Of a stretch of 64,000 nt of DNA, positions 34,112-43,288 are shown piece by piece. The stretch spans positions 347,430 to 411,429 of the forward strand of contig NZ_QXFK01000016.1 in the NCBI RefSeq assembly GCF_003581645.1, read 5' to 3'. The position numbers and the translations under genes were made by a program. Within the stretch, counting starts at the first letter, position 1. Every line of letters begins with the position of its first letter. The DNA comes from Pelagerythrobacter aerophilus. GTDB taxonomy: Bacteria > Pseudomonadota > Alphaproteobacteria > Sphingomonadales > Sphingomonadaceae. Under the pieces are notes generated by a model that saw nothing but the letters and a program-made list of their open reading frames with translations, was not told where the DNA came from and made no database searches.

Positions 34112-36676
34112 ATGGAGGCAGGTGTGGCGCGTGGTGGATCAGCGGCCGAATTCGTGAGGCTGCGGGTCCATGCACCGGCGAAGGGCTGGCTGCTGCCGCT
34201 CGAAGCGACGCCCGATCCGGCCTTCGCGAGCGGCGCGCTCGGCCCCGGGGTAACGCTTGAACTGCTCGACGATGTGATCCGCGCGCCCTGCGCAGGCGAA
34301 GTGGCGGCGGTCGCCGGAGAGCGCCATGCGGTCACGCTCGATTGCGGCAATGGGGCGCAGATCCTGATCCATTGCGGGATCGACACCGTTTCCTTGAAAG
34401 GCGAGCCGTTCGAGCCGCTAGTCGCGGTGGGCGACCGGGTGGAGACGGGCGATCCGCTGTTGCGGGTCGATCTGGAGGCCCTCGTCGCCGCCGGAAAGAG
34501 CGCCGCCACGCCGATCGTGCTGGTGGAGGCGGGGGGCTGCTCGCTCAGCTTCCGCTCCGATCCCGACGGCCTGGTTGAGCCCGGAGCCGAGCTGTTCGAG
34601 CTTCACCGCGAGGGAGCGCGCGGCGCGAACGGCGATCCCCGCGTCGAGAACGGGCCCGTAGCGACCCGTGAAGTGATCCTGCCCCTCCCGCATGGACTCC
34701 ACGCACGCCCTTGTGCGGCGATCGCCGCGGAGGCGCGCCGCTGGCCCGCTATGGTCACGCTCCGGACAGACGGGCGTAGCGCCGCAGCGGGGAGCACCGT
34801 CGGTCTGATGAAGCTCGGCGCGACTCTGGGCGCTCGGGTCGAGATCGAGGCGCGCGGCGAGCAAGCCGAAGCCGCGGTCGAGGCCATCGCCGCCCTGATC
34901 GAACGCGGGGCGGGAGACGAGATCGCCGAACCACACGCGGCTCCGCAAGCGCCGGGGCAGCCCGTCATCCTGCGCCGCGCCAATCCCGACGGACCCACCG
35001 AGCCGGGTCTGCTGTCCGGCGTCGCGGCCGCTCCGGGCAAGGCGATCGGCCCGGCCTACTACGTCCATCGCGCGCGCATCGAAGTCACCGGCAATGCCGA
35101 AAGTCCACCGGCCGAGAAGGCGCGGCTTCGCGATGCCCTCTCCGTTCTTCGCGCTCGGCTCGCCGACGAAGACGATGGCGCCGGTGCGGCAATCGCGTCG
35201 GCGCAACTGGCGATCCTCGAGGACGAGGAACTGGTTGCCGTGGCGGAGGCGAAGATCGACGCCGGGGGGAGCGCCGCGGGGGCCTGGCAGGCGGTGATGC
35301 AGCGCGAAGCCGAGGCGCTCCGCGCCTTGTCCGACGCGCGGCTTGCGGAGCGCGCCGACGATCTCCTCGATCTCGAACAGCGCATGTTGCGGATTCTGCT
35401 CGGCAGGGAGAGCGAAGCCACCGCGCCGGCGGGCGCGATCGTGATCGCAAGCGATCTCTATCCGTCCGATCTCAAGCCGCTCCGGGCCGCGGGCGTGGCT
35501 GGCATTGCTACGGTCGCCGGCGGCCCGACCTCGCATCTGGCGATCCTCGCTGCATCGGCCGGCATTCCGATGGCGGTGGCGTTCGGCGAGCCGCTGTGCG
35601 GGGTCGAGGAAGGCGAACTCGTCTATCTCGACGGCGACGCGGGAACGCTGCGTCATGCCATGGCGAGAGAGGAAGTCGAGGAGCTGCGGAAAAATCTGGC
35701 CGATCGCGAAGCGAGCTACTGCGCGGCGCTGGCGACGGCGCAGCGCGAAGCCCGGCTTGCCAGCGGCGAGCGGATCGAGGTCTTCGCCAATATCGGCAGC
35801 GTTGCCGATGCCGAGGAGGCCGTGCGGCTCGGCGCCGAAGGGTCGGGCCTCGTGCGCACCGAATTCCTGTTCCTCGACCGCGCCGAGCCTCCGAGCGAAG
35901 CGGAGCAGGCGGAAATCTACGCCGCGATCATCGAGAGCTTCGGCGATCGGCCGGTCAGCATCCGCACGCTCGATATCGGGGCCGACAAGCCGGCGCCTTA
36001 CCTGCCGCTTGCAAAGGAGGACAACCCTGCGCTCGGCGTGCGCGGGATACGTGTGGGCCTGCGTTATCCCGAGCTGCTCGCCGGGCAGATGCGCGCGATC
36101 CTGCGCGGCGCCGGCGGGCGCACCGCGCACATCATGGCGCCGATGGTGTCTTCGGCCGGCGAATTCGCGCAGTTGCGCGCGATGCTCGATCGCGTTCTTG
36201 CGGAGACCGGGCATGCGGCACCGGTCAGGCTGGGGGCGATGGTGGAAACGCCCGCCTCGGCGCTCATCGCCGGCACCCTCGCGCGGGAGGCCGACTTCCT
36301 GTCGGTCGGCACCAACGATCTCACGCAATATACGCTCGCGGCGGACCGCACCAATTCCGATCTCGCGCGCGACCTCGACGCGCTGCATCCGGCCGTGACC
36401 CGTCTCGTCGGAATCGCGGCCGAGGGCTGCCGTGCGCACGGCCGAATGCTCGGCATCTGCGGCGGCGCGGCTGGCGACCCGCTGGCGGCTGCGGTGCTCG
36501 TCGGCCTAGGCGCGCGCGAACTGTCGGTCAGCGCCGCGCGCGTGCCTGAAATCAAGCAGTGGCTGTCGGCGCTCACGCTTGAGCAGTGCCGCGCCGCTGC
36601 CGAGGCGGCGCTAGCCGCCGCGTCGGCGGAAGAAGCGCGCGGCGAGCTTGGCAGGCTGTTGGGGAGGGCGGAGTGA
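34112..36676 (+). CDS. PTS EIIA-HPr-EI fusion (multiphosphoryl transfer protein)
   Basis: 854 aa. Three PTS modules are fused in order: EIIA of the glucose type (residues about 17-150, phosphorylated His87 in ILIHCGIDT with His72 nearby), HPr (about 185-270, His197 in LPHGLHARP), and EI (about 300-850, His475 in GGPTSHLAILA, plus the PEP-binding DIGADKPAPYL and GTNDLTQYTLA). It therefore carries phosphate from PEP all the way to the NagE EIIB cysteine, giving the cell a self-contained GlcNAc PTS. The ATG at 34112 is used; a GTG at 34124 after GGAGG is a possible alternative. Its stop overlaps the nagE GTG by four bases. Confidence 0.95.
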   Translation: MEAGVARGGSAAEFVRLRVHAPAKGWLLPLEATPDPAFASGALGPGVTLELLDDVIRAPCAGEVAAVAGERHAVTLDCGNGAQILIHCGIDTVSLKGEPFEPLVAVGDRVETGDPLLRVDLEALVAAGKSAATPIVLVEAGGCSLSFRSDPDGLVEPGAELFELHREGARGANGDPRVENGPVATREVILPLPHGLHARPCAAIAAEARRWPAMVTLRTDGRSAAAGSTVGLMKLGATLGARVEIEARGEQAEAAVEAIAALIERGAGDEIAEPHAAPQAPGQPVILRRANPDGPTEPGLLSGVAAAPGKAIGPAYYVHRARIEVTGNAESPPAEKARLRDALSVLRARLADEDDGAGAAIASAQLAILEDEELVAVAEAKIDAGGSAAGAWQAVMQREAEALRALSDARLAERADDLLDLEQRMLRILLGRESEATAPAGAIVIASDLYPSDLKPLRAAGVAGIATVAGGPTSHLAILAASAGIPMAVAFGEPLCGVEEGELVYLDGDAGTLRHAMAREEVEELRKNLADREASYCAALATAQREARLASGERIEVFANIGSVADAEEAVRLGAEGSGLVRTEFLFLDRAEPPSEAEQAEIYAAIIESFGDRPVSIRTLDIGADKPAPYLPLAKEDNPALGVRGIRVGLRYPELLAGQMRAILRGAGGRTAHIMAPMVSSAGEFAQLRAMLDRVLAETGHAAPVRLGAMVETPASALIAGTLAREADFLSVGTNDLTQYTLAADRTNSDLARDLDALHPAVTRLVGIAAEGCRAHGRMLGICGGAAGDPLAAAVLVGLGARELSVSAARVPEIKQWLSALTLEQCRAAAEAALAAASAEEARGELGRLLGRAE

Positions 36677-38382
36677 GGCGACTGTTCGCTGGCATTCAGC
36701 AGCTCGGCCGGTCGCTGATGCTGCCGATTGCCGTCCTTCCCATTGCCGGGCTTTTGTTGCGCCTCGGCCAGCCAGACCTGCTCGACATCGGCTTCATCTC
36801 CGCTGCAGGCGAGGCGATCTTCGCGCATCTCGGGATTATCTTCGCGGTTGGCGTCGCGATCGGTTTCGCGCGCGACAACCATGGCGCCGCGGGGCTTGCC
36901 GGGCTGGTTGCCTTCCTCGTCGCCACCAACAGCGCGAAGATGCTGATCGACCTGCCGCCCGGGACGCTCGACGGAGGAACGGCGGAGGAGGTCGCCCGCG
37001 CGCTCGCCGATTACCGCGACGCGGCCATGGCCAAGCTGGGCGTCCCCATCGGAATCCTGTGCGGCATCCTCTCCGGGGTGCTGTTCAATCGTTACTCCGA
37101 CATCCGCCTGCCCGAATTCCTCGCCTTCTTCGGCGGCCGCCGCTTCGTCCCCATCGTCAGCGGCGCGGCCGGCCTCGCGCTCGGCTTCCTGTTCGGCGAA
37201 TTCTGGCAGGAGACCGAGAGCGCGATGGACCACGCCAGCCGCGCCATCGTCGGTGCGGGCGAAGTCGGTCTGTTCCTCTACGGTGCGCTGAACCGGCTGT
37301 TAATCGTCACCGGGCTGCACCACATCCTCAACAACGTCGCGTGGTTCGTGATCGGCGATTTCGAGGGCACGACCGGCGATCTCAGGCGGTTCTTCGCGGG
37401 CGATCCCACCGCTGGTGGCTTCATGGCCGGGTTCTTCCCGGTGATGATGTTCGGCATGCCCGCCGCCTGCCTCGCGATGTACCGCGCGGCCTTGCCGGCC
37501 CGGCGCAAGGAGGTCGCGGGCCTCTACTTCTCGATGGCGCTGACATCCGCGCTGACCGGCATCACCGAGCCGATCGAGTTCACCTTCATCTTCCTCGCCC
37601 CGCTGCTCTACCTCGTGCACGCAGTGCTGACCGGGCTGTCGATGGTCGTGATGGACCTCCTCGAGGTGAAGCTGGGCTTCGGCTTCTCCGCCGGCCTGAT
37701 CGACTACGTCCTCAACTACGGCATCGCTACGAACCCGCTGCTGCTCCTGCCGGTCGGGCTGGCCTATTTCGCGATCTACTACTTCACTTTCAGCTTCGTG
37801 ATCCGACGCTTCGACCTCGCGACGCCCGGACGCGGCGCCGAGGGGATTCCCGCGCAAGGGGATACGCAAGGCGGCGAGAGCGACAAGGGCGGCGCCTGGC
37901 TGGAGGCGCTCGGCGGGGCCGGGAACATTGTTCAGCTCGGCGCATGCACCACGCGGCTGCGGCTGATTCTCCGCGATCCAGAGCGCGTCGACGAGACCGC
38001 GCTCACGGCGCTCGGTGCTAGAGGCACCATCCGTCCGACCGCCGATACGCTCCAGGTGATCGTGGGGCCGACAGCCGAGCTGCTCTGCGCCGAGATTGGC
38101 CATGCCGGGCAACGCGCTCGGGGAGATATGGCGGCGTCGGGGGACGAGCCCGAGCCGCCGCCACCGCAGGAGCCGCATGCGGCCGTTCCTGACCTTTACG
38201 ACCTCCTGGGCGGGCAGGCCAATGTCGTCAGCATCGCGCGCGCGCCAGGACGCATCATGGTCCGCCTCGCCGAACCGACCGCGTTCGACCTCTCGGCCTT
38301 GCGGTCGAAGCCGAAGATCCGCCACATCCACGACGCGGGCGGCGGCCTGCTCCACATTCTTGTCGCTGAAGATTGCGACTAG
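36673..38382 (+). CDS. nagE: PTS N-acetylglucosamine transporter subunit IICB (NagE)
   Basis: 569 aa, GTG start sharing GTGA with the preceding stop. Residues about 1-380 are the multi-helix EIIC pore (FAGIQQLGRSLMLPIAVLPI start; GLHHILNNVAWFVIGDF and TGITEPIEFTFIFLAPLLY signatures). An EIIB domain follows with the phosphorylated Cys425 in LGACTTRLRL. A second EIIB-like segment (residues about 507-569, LYDLLGGQANVVSIARAPGRIMVRL) has lost that cysteine and looks inactive. The protein imports GlcNAc across the inner membrane as GlcNAc-6-P, feeding NagA. Confidence 0.94.
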   Translation: MRRLFAGIQQLGRSLMLPIAVLPIAGLLLRLGQPDLLDIGFISAAGEAIFAHLGIIFAVGVAIGFARDNHGAAGLAGLVAFLVATNSAKMLIDLPPGTLDGGTAEEVARALADYRDAAMAKLGVPIGILCGILSGVLFNRYSDIRLPEFLAFFGGRRFVPIVSGAAGLALGFLFGEFWQETESAMDHASRAIVGAGEVGLFLYGALNRLLIVTGLHHILNNVAWFVIGDFEGTTGDLRRFFAGDPTAGGFMAGFFPVMMFGMPAACLAMYRAALPARRKEVAGLYFSMALTSALTGITEPIEFTFIFLAPLLYLVHAVLTGLSMVVMDLLEVKLGFGFSAGLIDYVLNYGIATNPLLLLPVGLAYFAIYYFTFSFVIRRFDLATPGRGAEGIPAQGDTQGGESDKGGAWLEALGGAGNIVQLGACTTRLRLILRDPERVDETALTALGARGTIRPTADTLQVIVGPTAELLCAEIGHAGQRARGDMAASGDEPEPPPPQEPHAAVPDLYDLLGGQANVVSIARAPGRIMVRLAEPTAFDLSALRSKPKIRHIHDAGGGLLHILVAEDCD

Positions 38383-38598
38383 CAAGGGACGGACAACAGG
38401 TGACTTCTCCAAACTGCGGCGCAATGGCAGCGTCAGCAATGTCGGCCGCAGCTGAGCGCAACTTTCCTTGCAGAACCGACTCCGGCTGCTCCCGGCAGAT
38501 GAAATTATTGCGGAAATCTTCAAAGTAACCGCGGAATCCAGTCTAACGGGTTGGCGGTGTCTTTTTTCTCAGCTGCGGGATTTCGCTCTAAGCGCTGC

Positions 38599-38623
38599 AA
38601 AAGGAACCGAATCCAGAGGACTC
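38599..38623 (-). terminator. Candidate terminator of tRNA-Gln
   Basis: On the minus strand GAGTCC-TCT-GGATTC (38609-38623) forms a 6-bp stem, followed after a few bases by CCTTTT, three bases downstream of the tRNA CCA end. The U-run is short. Confidence 0.4.
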
Positions 38624-38625
38624 GG

Positions 38626-38700
38626 TGGCTGGGGCGGCAGGATTCGAACCTGCGAATGCCGGTACCAAAAACCGGTGCCTTACCACTTGGCGACGCCCCA
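38626..38700 (-). tRNA. tRNA-Gln (anticodon TTG)
   Basis: 75 bases with encoded CCA. Acceptor TGGGGCG pairs with CGCCCCA, discriminator G. The anticodon stem CCGGT/ACCGG encloses the 7-base loop TTTTGGT, giving anticodon TTG, which reads CAA. The T arm has GGTTCGAATC. It lies on the minus strand between nagE (243 bases, containing nothing else I recognise) and the yghU-like gene. Confidence 0.97.
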
Positions 38701-38748
38701 GCAGCGCGGGCCCCTATAGCGGTTTGATCCGCCAGGGGAAGGGGGCGA

Positions 38749-39594
38749 TCAGAGCTTCTTTCCGGCAAAATCGGCGGGTGAGTGGCGCTCGTGCAATTGC
38801 TCGTCGTCCTCGCCCCAGGTCTTGTTGACGATACGGCCGCGGCGGACGGCGGGGCGCTCGGCGATCTGCCTGACCCAGCGCTCGACATGCTCGTATTCGT
38901 GGATCGAGAGGAACTGGCGCGCTTCGCCGTAGATGCCGCCGATGACGAACGGGGAGAGCCAGGGCCAGGTTGCGATGTCGGCGATCGTGTAGCCTTTCCC
39001 GCCGAGGTATTCGCTTTGCGCCAGGCGCTGGTTGGCGACGTCGAACAGCCGCTTGGTCTCCATCGCGTAGCGATTGATCGGGTATTCGTACTTCTCGGGC
39101 GCATAGGCGTAGAAGTGACCGAAGCCGCCGCCGATGAACGGTGCGCTGCCGACTTGCCAGAAGAGCCAGCTCAGCACTTCGGCGCGGGTGTGGTCGGTGG
39201 GGAGCAGCGTCCCGAACTTCTCCGCCAGGTGCAGCAGGATCGCGCCGCTTTCGAACACGCGCACCGGCTCGGGGCCGCTGCAGTCGAGCAGGGCGGGGAT
39301 CTTGCTGTTCGGATTCACATCGACGAAGCCGCTGGTGAACTGGTCGCCATCGGAGATCTGGATCGTCCAAGCATCGTATTCGGCAGCATGACCGGCTTCG
39401 AGCAGTTCCTCCAGCATCACGCCGGCCTTCACCCCGTTGGGCGTGGCGAGCGAATAGAGCTGGAACGGGTGCTCGCCCACAGGCAACTCGCGCTCTTCCC
39501 GTGCGCCCGCGGTCGGGCGATTGATCCCGGCGAACTTCCCGCCGCTCTCGGTGTAGGTCCAGACTTCGGGCGGGGTGTAGGTCGGATCGGCCAT
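38749..39594 (-). CDS. yghU: YghU-type glutathione S-transferase
   Basis: 281 aa from the ATG at 39594. An N-terminal extension (YTPPEVWTY) precedes the thioredoxin-like domain with FQLYSLATPNGVKAGVMLEEL (catalytic Thr/Asn in TPN), NPNSKIPALLD and the Glu-Ser pair VFESGAILLHLAEKF; a helical GST C-terminal domain follows. YghU proteins bind two glutathiones and reduce disulfides and organic peroxides in the cytoplasm. It is a single gene, head to head with topoisomerase IB 84 bases away. Confidence 0.93.
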   Translation of the reverse strand: MADPTYTPPEVWTYTESGGKFAGINRPTAGAREERELPVGEHPFQLYSLATPNGVKAGVMLEELLEAGHAAEYDAWTIQISDGDQFTSGFVDVNPNSKIPALLDCSGPEPVRVFESGAILLHLAEKFGTLLPTDHTRAEVLSWLFWQVGSAPFIGGGFGHFYAYAPEKYEYPINRYAMETKRLFDVANQRLAQSEYLGGKGYTIADIATWPWLSPFVIGGIYGEARQFLSIHEYEHVERWVRQIAERPAVRRGRIVNKTWGEDDEQLHERHSPADFAGKKL

Positions 39595-39678
39595 CGCGTG
39601 CTCCCTGTTTGTGCGTCGAGAGCACCAAATGGGTCGGCACTTGCGGAACCGCAAGCGGGAAGCGCGGTTCCACTTCGC

Positions 39679-40692
39679 ATGGCCACCCGCCCGCCCAAGC
39701 TCATCTATGTCGACGACGAGCTGCCGGGCATCACGCGCAAGCGGTCGGGGAGGGGCTGGGCGTACTACGACGCGCACGGCAAGCTGATCCGCGACCCGGC
39801 GGAGCGCAAGCGTCTGAACGCGATCGCCTTGCCGCCCGCCTACACCGATGCCTGGTTCTGCCCCGCGCCGAATGGGCACATCCTCGCCACGGGGATCGAT
39901 GCCAAGGGGCGCAAGCAGTACCGCTATCACCCGGATTTCCGCGCCGCGCGTGAGGGCGAGAAGTTCGACGGCTGCCTTGTCTTCGGCAATCTCCTGCCGC
40001 TGGTGCGCAAGCGGGTGGAGGATGATCTCGCCGGCCGCAAGCTCACCCGCGAGCGCGCGATCGCGAGCGTCGTTCGCCTGCTCGATCTCGGCGCGATGCG
40101 GATCGGGAACGAGGGCTACGCCAAGACGAACCGCAGCTACGGCGCGACCACGCTGCGCCAGCGCCATGCGGAAGTGACCGGCAGGACCCTGCGGCTGCGC
40201 TACAAGGGCAAGTCCGGCAAGCTGCGCGAAGTCTCGCTGACCGACGGGGCGCTCGCGCGAGTGGTGCGCACGATGCAGGACCTGCCCGGGCAGCACGTAT
40301 TCCAGTACGTCGATGACGAGGGTGAGTTGCACGCGGTCGGCTCGCACGACGTCAACGAATACTTGTGCGAGACAATGGGCGAGCACTTCACCGCCAAGAA
40401 CTTCCGCACCTGGCATGCGAGCGTGCTGGGCTTTCAGATGCTGGCCAGGGCGGAAGAGCGGCTGACGCTCAAGGCCATGCTCGACGTCGTCGCCGAGCAT
40501 CTCGGCAACACGCCTGCGATAACCCGCAAGAGCTATGTCCACCCGGCGGTCATCGATCTGGTCGAACAGCAGGAGGAATGGCGTTCCTCGTTGCGGCTTC
40601 CGCGGTCGACTCAGTGGCTGACCCGCGAAGAACGCGGACTTATTGAATTGCTCGAGAAGGCGCCCGGTGCCGAGGAGTTGCTTGCCGCGTGA
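39679..40692 (+). CDS. DNA topoisomerase IB (poxvirus-type)
   Basis: 337 aa. The bacterial/poxvirus TopIB fold is recognisable: N-terminal LIYVDDELPGITRKRSGRGW, catalytic-domain motifs RIGNEGYA (Arg141), KTNRSYGATTLR, RLRYKGKSGK (Lys), NFRTWHAS (Arg243, His246) and the nucleophile Tyr286 in ITRKSYVHPAVI. It relaxes supercoils by a 3'-phosphotyrosine intermediate. Its last codon and stop overlap the next gene by four bases (GTGA), making it the first gene of an unusual operon with NAD-metabolism genes. Confidence 0.93.
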   Translation: MATRPPKLIYVDDELPGITRKRSGRGWAYYDAHGKLIRDPAERKRLNAIALPPAYTDAWFCPAPNGHILATGIDAKGRKQYRYHPDFRAAREGEKFDGCLVFGNLLPLVRKRVEDDLAGRKLTRERAIASVVRLLDLGAMRIGNEGYAKTNRSYGATTLRQRHAEVTGRTLRLRYKGKSGKLREVSLTDGALARVVRTMQDLPGQHVFQYVDDEGELHAVGSHDVNEYLCETMGEHFTAKNFRTWHASVLGFQMLARAEERLTLKAMLDVVAEHLGNTPAITRKSYVHPAVIDLVEQQEEWRSSLRLPRSTQWLTREERGLIELLEKAPGAEELLAA

Positions 40693-41204
40693 CCAAGACC
40701 GAAACCCTGGACCCGATCCTGCCGGAAGACTTGTCGCAAAAAGCCTGCGAGGTGCTCGAGCTTGCGGCCGAGCGTGAGGTCCCGCTGATCACCGCCGAAA
40801 GCTGCACCGGTGGCTTGCTTGCAGCGCTACTGACCGATGTGCCGGGCTGCAGCCATATCTTCGAGCGCGGCTTCGTCGTCTATTCGGACGATGCCAAGTG
40901 CGACTTGCTGCTGGTCGACCGCGGCGAGCTCGAGCGGTGCGGGGCGGTGAGCCGGGAGATTGCGATCGCGATGGTGAAGGGCGCCCTCGACCGTTCGCGG
41001 AAGGGGATCGGCGTGGCGATCACCGGCTTTGCGGGGCCGGGGGACGATGACGATGAAGAAGGCCTGGTCCACTTCGCCTGCGGTGCCCATGACGGGGAGA
41101 TCGCCCACCGCGAGGAGCACTTCGGTGCGATCGGCCGCGACGGCGTGCGCATCGCCGCGCTTGCAGTCGCGCTGGACATGGTGGACAACGCGCTCCGCGC
41201 ATGA
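40689..41204 (+). CDS. pncC: CinA C-terminal family NMN amidohydrolase (PncC)
   Basis: 171 aa, GTG start in GTGA shared with the topoisomerase stop. It is a stand-alone CinA_C domain with LITAESCTGGLLAALLTDVPG (active-site Ser/Cys loop near residue 40) and VAITGFAGPGDDDDEEG near residue 115. Such proteins deamidate nicotinamide mononucleotide to nicotinic acid mononucleotide. The next gene, overlapping by ATGA, is the NAD synthetase, which works two steps later on the same route, so a real NMN-salvage role is well supported by context. Confidence 0.9.
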   Translation: MTKTETLDPILPEDLSQKACEVLELAAEREVPLITAESCTGGLLAALLTDVPGCSHIFERGFVVYSDDAKCDLLLVDRGELERCGAVSREIAIAMVKGALDRSRKGIGVAITGFAGPGDDDDEEGLVHFACGAHDGEIAHREEHFGAIGRDGVRIAALAVALDMVDNALRA

Positions 41205-43264
41205 CCGACCGTAACGATCACCCGTTCTTCGACCGCCGCACCCATGGGTTCGTGCGCGTTGCCACCGCCACCCCCCGCACGCGGACCGCCGACGTCGCGG
41301 CCAATACCGCGGGCATCCTCGCCGAGCTGCGCAATGCGCACGAACGGCAGGCGGACGTGGTGCTGTTTCCCGAGCTCTCCCTCTCCAGCTACGCGATTGA
41401 CGATCTTCATCTGCAATCGGCTTTGCTCGATGCGGTCGAACGCGGTGTGGGCGAGATCGTGACGGCGAGCGCCGAGCTGTCGCCGGTCGCGGTCATCGGT
41501 GCCCCGCTGCGCAGGAACGGCCGTATCTACAACTGCGGGCTCGTGATCGCGGGCGGGCGCCTGCTCGGGGTCGTACCCAAGAGCTTTCTGCCCAACTACC
41601 GCGAGTATTACGAGAAGCGCTGGTTTGCCCATGGGCGCGGCTGCACCGGGCTGGAGATCGCGGTGAACGGGGAGCTTGCGCCCTTCGGCACCGACTTGCT
41701 GTTCGAAGCGGAGAACCTGCCCGGCTTCTGCTTCGGCGTGGAAATCTGCGAGGACTTCTGGGCTCCCGAGCCCCCGTCTACCCGCGCGGCGCTGGCCGGG
41801 GCAACGATCGTCCTCAACCTCTCGGCCTCGAACATCACGATCGGCAAGGCCGACGAGCGGCACATGCTGTGCCGTTCGCAGTCGAGCCGGGCGGTCTGCG
41901 CCTATGCCTATTCCGCCAGCGGTCACGGCGAGAGCACGACCGATCTCGCGTGGGACGGGCAGGGCATGGTCTACGAGCTCGGCGATCTGCTGGCCGAAAG
42001 CCAGCGCTTCGACCTGGAGCCCGAGCTGTGCCTTGCCGACGTCGACGTCCGCCGCATCCTGGGCGACCGGATGCGGATGCAGACCTTCAACGACGGCACG
42101 GAGGCTGCCGGACGGCCCGAGGATTCTTACCGACGCGTTCGCTTCGAGCATGCCGCGGTGCCGGGCGACAGCGGCTTGATCCGCCCTATCCGCCGCTTTC
42201 CCTTCGTCCCCAACCGCCCGCACAAGCTCGACGAGGATTGCTACGAGGCGTTCAACATCCAGGTCGACGCGCTCACGCGCCGGTTTCAGGCCACGAAAGG
42301 CCAGCACATCGTGCTCGGCGTGTCGGGCGGCCTCGACAGCACCCACGCGCTGCTCGTCGCGGCCAAGGTCTGCGACCGGCTCGGCCTGCCGCGCACCACG
42401 ATCCGCGGTTATACCATGCCCGGCTTCGGCACGTCGGAAGGGACGAAGTCGAACGCCTGGAAGCTGATGGAGGCGATGGGCATCGCCGCGGAGGAGATCG
42501 ATATCCGCCCCGCCGCGCAGCGCATGCTCGAGGACATCGGCCATCCGTTTGCGGGGGGCGAGCCGGTCTACGATACGACGTTCGAGAACGTGCAGGCGGG
42601 CCTGCGCACCGATTACCTGTTCCGCCTCGCCGGGCAGCATTCGGGTTTCGTGCTCGGCACCGGCGACTTGTCCGAACTCGCGCTCGGCTGGTGCACCTAT
42701 GGTGTGGGCGACCAGATGAGCCACTACGCCGTCAACGCAGGCGTGCCCAAGACGCTGATCCAGTATCTGATCCGCTGGACGACGCGCACCGACCAGTTCG
42801 ACCCCGAGACGGACGCGGTGCTCGAAGCGATCCTGGCCACGGAGATCAGTCCCGAACTCGTACCCGCTGGCGAAGATGGCCAGATCCAGTCCACGCAGAG
42901 CATCATCGGCCCCTACGAGCTCAACGACTTCTTCCTCCACCACACAATCCGGTGGGGCCAAACACCGGGCCATATCGCCTTTCTCGCGTGGCATGCGTGG
43001 AAGGATGCACGCAGCGGCCTCTGGCCTGCGGAATTTCCGGAAGCGGCCAAGAACGAATACGATCTCGCCGAAATCGCGAAGTGGCTGGAGAACTTCCTCA
43101 AGCGCTTCTTCGCCTTCAGCCAGTTCAAGCGCAGCGCGCTGCCCAATGGTCCGAAGGTCAGCGCCGGGGGCGCCCTGAGCCCGCGCGGCGACTGGCGCGC
43201 ACCGAGCGACGCGGTGGCCGACGTGTGGCTGGAGGAACTGCGCCGAGCGCTGCCGCCGATGTGA
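41201..43264 (+). CDS. nadE: Glutamine-hydrolysing NAD+ synthase
   Basis: 687 aa. An N-terminal nitrilase-type glutaminase (residues about 10-290; Glu in LFPELSLSSYAI, Lys in VPKSFLPNYREYYEKRWF, Cys in FGVEICEDFWAP) feeds ammonia to the C-terminal synthetase with the ATP-pyrophosphatase loop VLGVSGGLDSTHAL (near residue 370) and SELALGWCTYGVGDQMSHY. It makes NAD+ from nicotinic acid adenine dinucleotide. The ATG overlaps the pncC stop. It is convergent with ilvE, 24 bases away, with no clear terminator between them. Confidence 0.96.
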   Translation: MTDRNDHPFFDRRTHGFVRVATATPRTRTADVAANTAGILAELRNAHERQADVVLFPELSLSSYAIDDLHLQSALLDAVERGVGEIVTASAELSPVAVIGAPLRRNGRIYNCGLVIAGGRLLGVVPKSFLPNYREYYEKRWFAHGRGCTGLEIAVNGELAPFGTDLLFEAENLPGFCFGVEICEDFWAPEPPSTRAALAGATIVLNLSASNITIGKADERHMLCRSQSSRAVCAYAYSASGHGESTTDLAWDGQGMVYELGDLLAESQRFDLEPELCLADVDVRRILGDRMRMQTFNDGTEAAGRPEDSYRRVRFEHAAVPGDSGLIRPIRRFPFVPNRPHKLDEDCYEAFNIQVDALTRRFQATKGQHIVLGVSGGLDSTHALLVAAKVCDRLGLPRTTIRGYTMPGFGTSEGTKSNAWKLMEAMGIAAEEIDIRPAAQRMLEDIGHPFAGGEPVYDTTFENVQAGLRTDYLFRLAGQHSGFVLGTGDLSELALGWCTYGVGDQMSHYAVNAGVPKTLIQYLIRWTTRTDQFDPETDAVLEAILATEISPELVPAGEDGQIQSTQSIIGPYELNDFFLHHTIRWGQTPGHIAFLAWHAWKDARSGLWPAEFPEAAKNEYDLAEIAKWLENFLKRFFAFSQFKRSALPNGPKVSAGGALSPRGDWRAPSDAVADVWLEELRRALPPM

Positions 43265-43288
43265 GGAGCTCGAGCGGCGGGAGCCAAA

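Noticed and set aside
40880..42994. Long open frame (704 codons) on the minus strand antisense to nadE and pncC
   Set aside because: Composition-driven shadow of a high-GC gene: Arg/Ala/Gly-rich with no motif, and nadE is complete on the other strand. The same holds for frames at 34418-36439, 32147-33769, 36064-37233 and 37300-38523 (minus), and 1032-2165 and 26398-27642 (plus).
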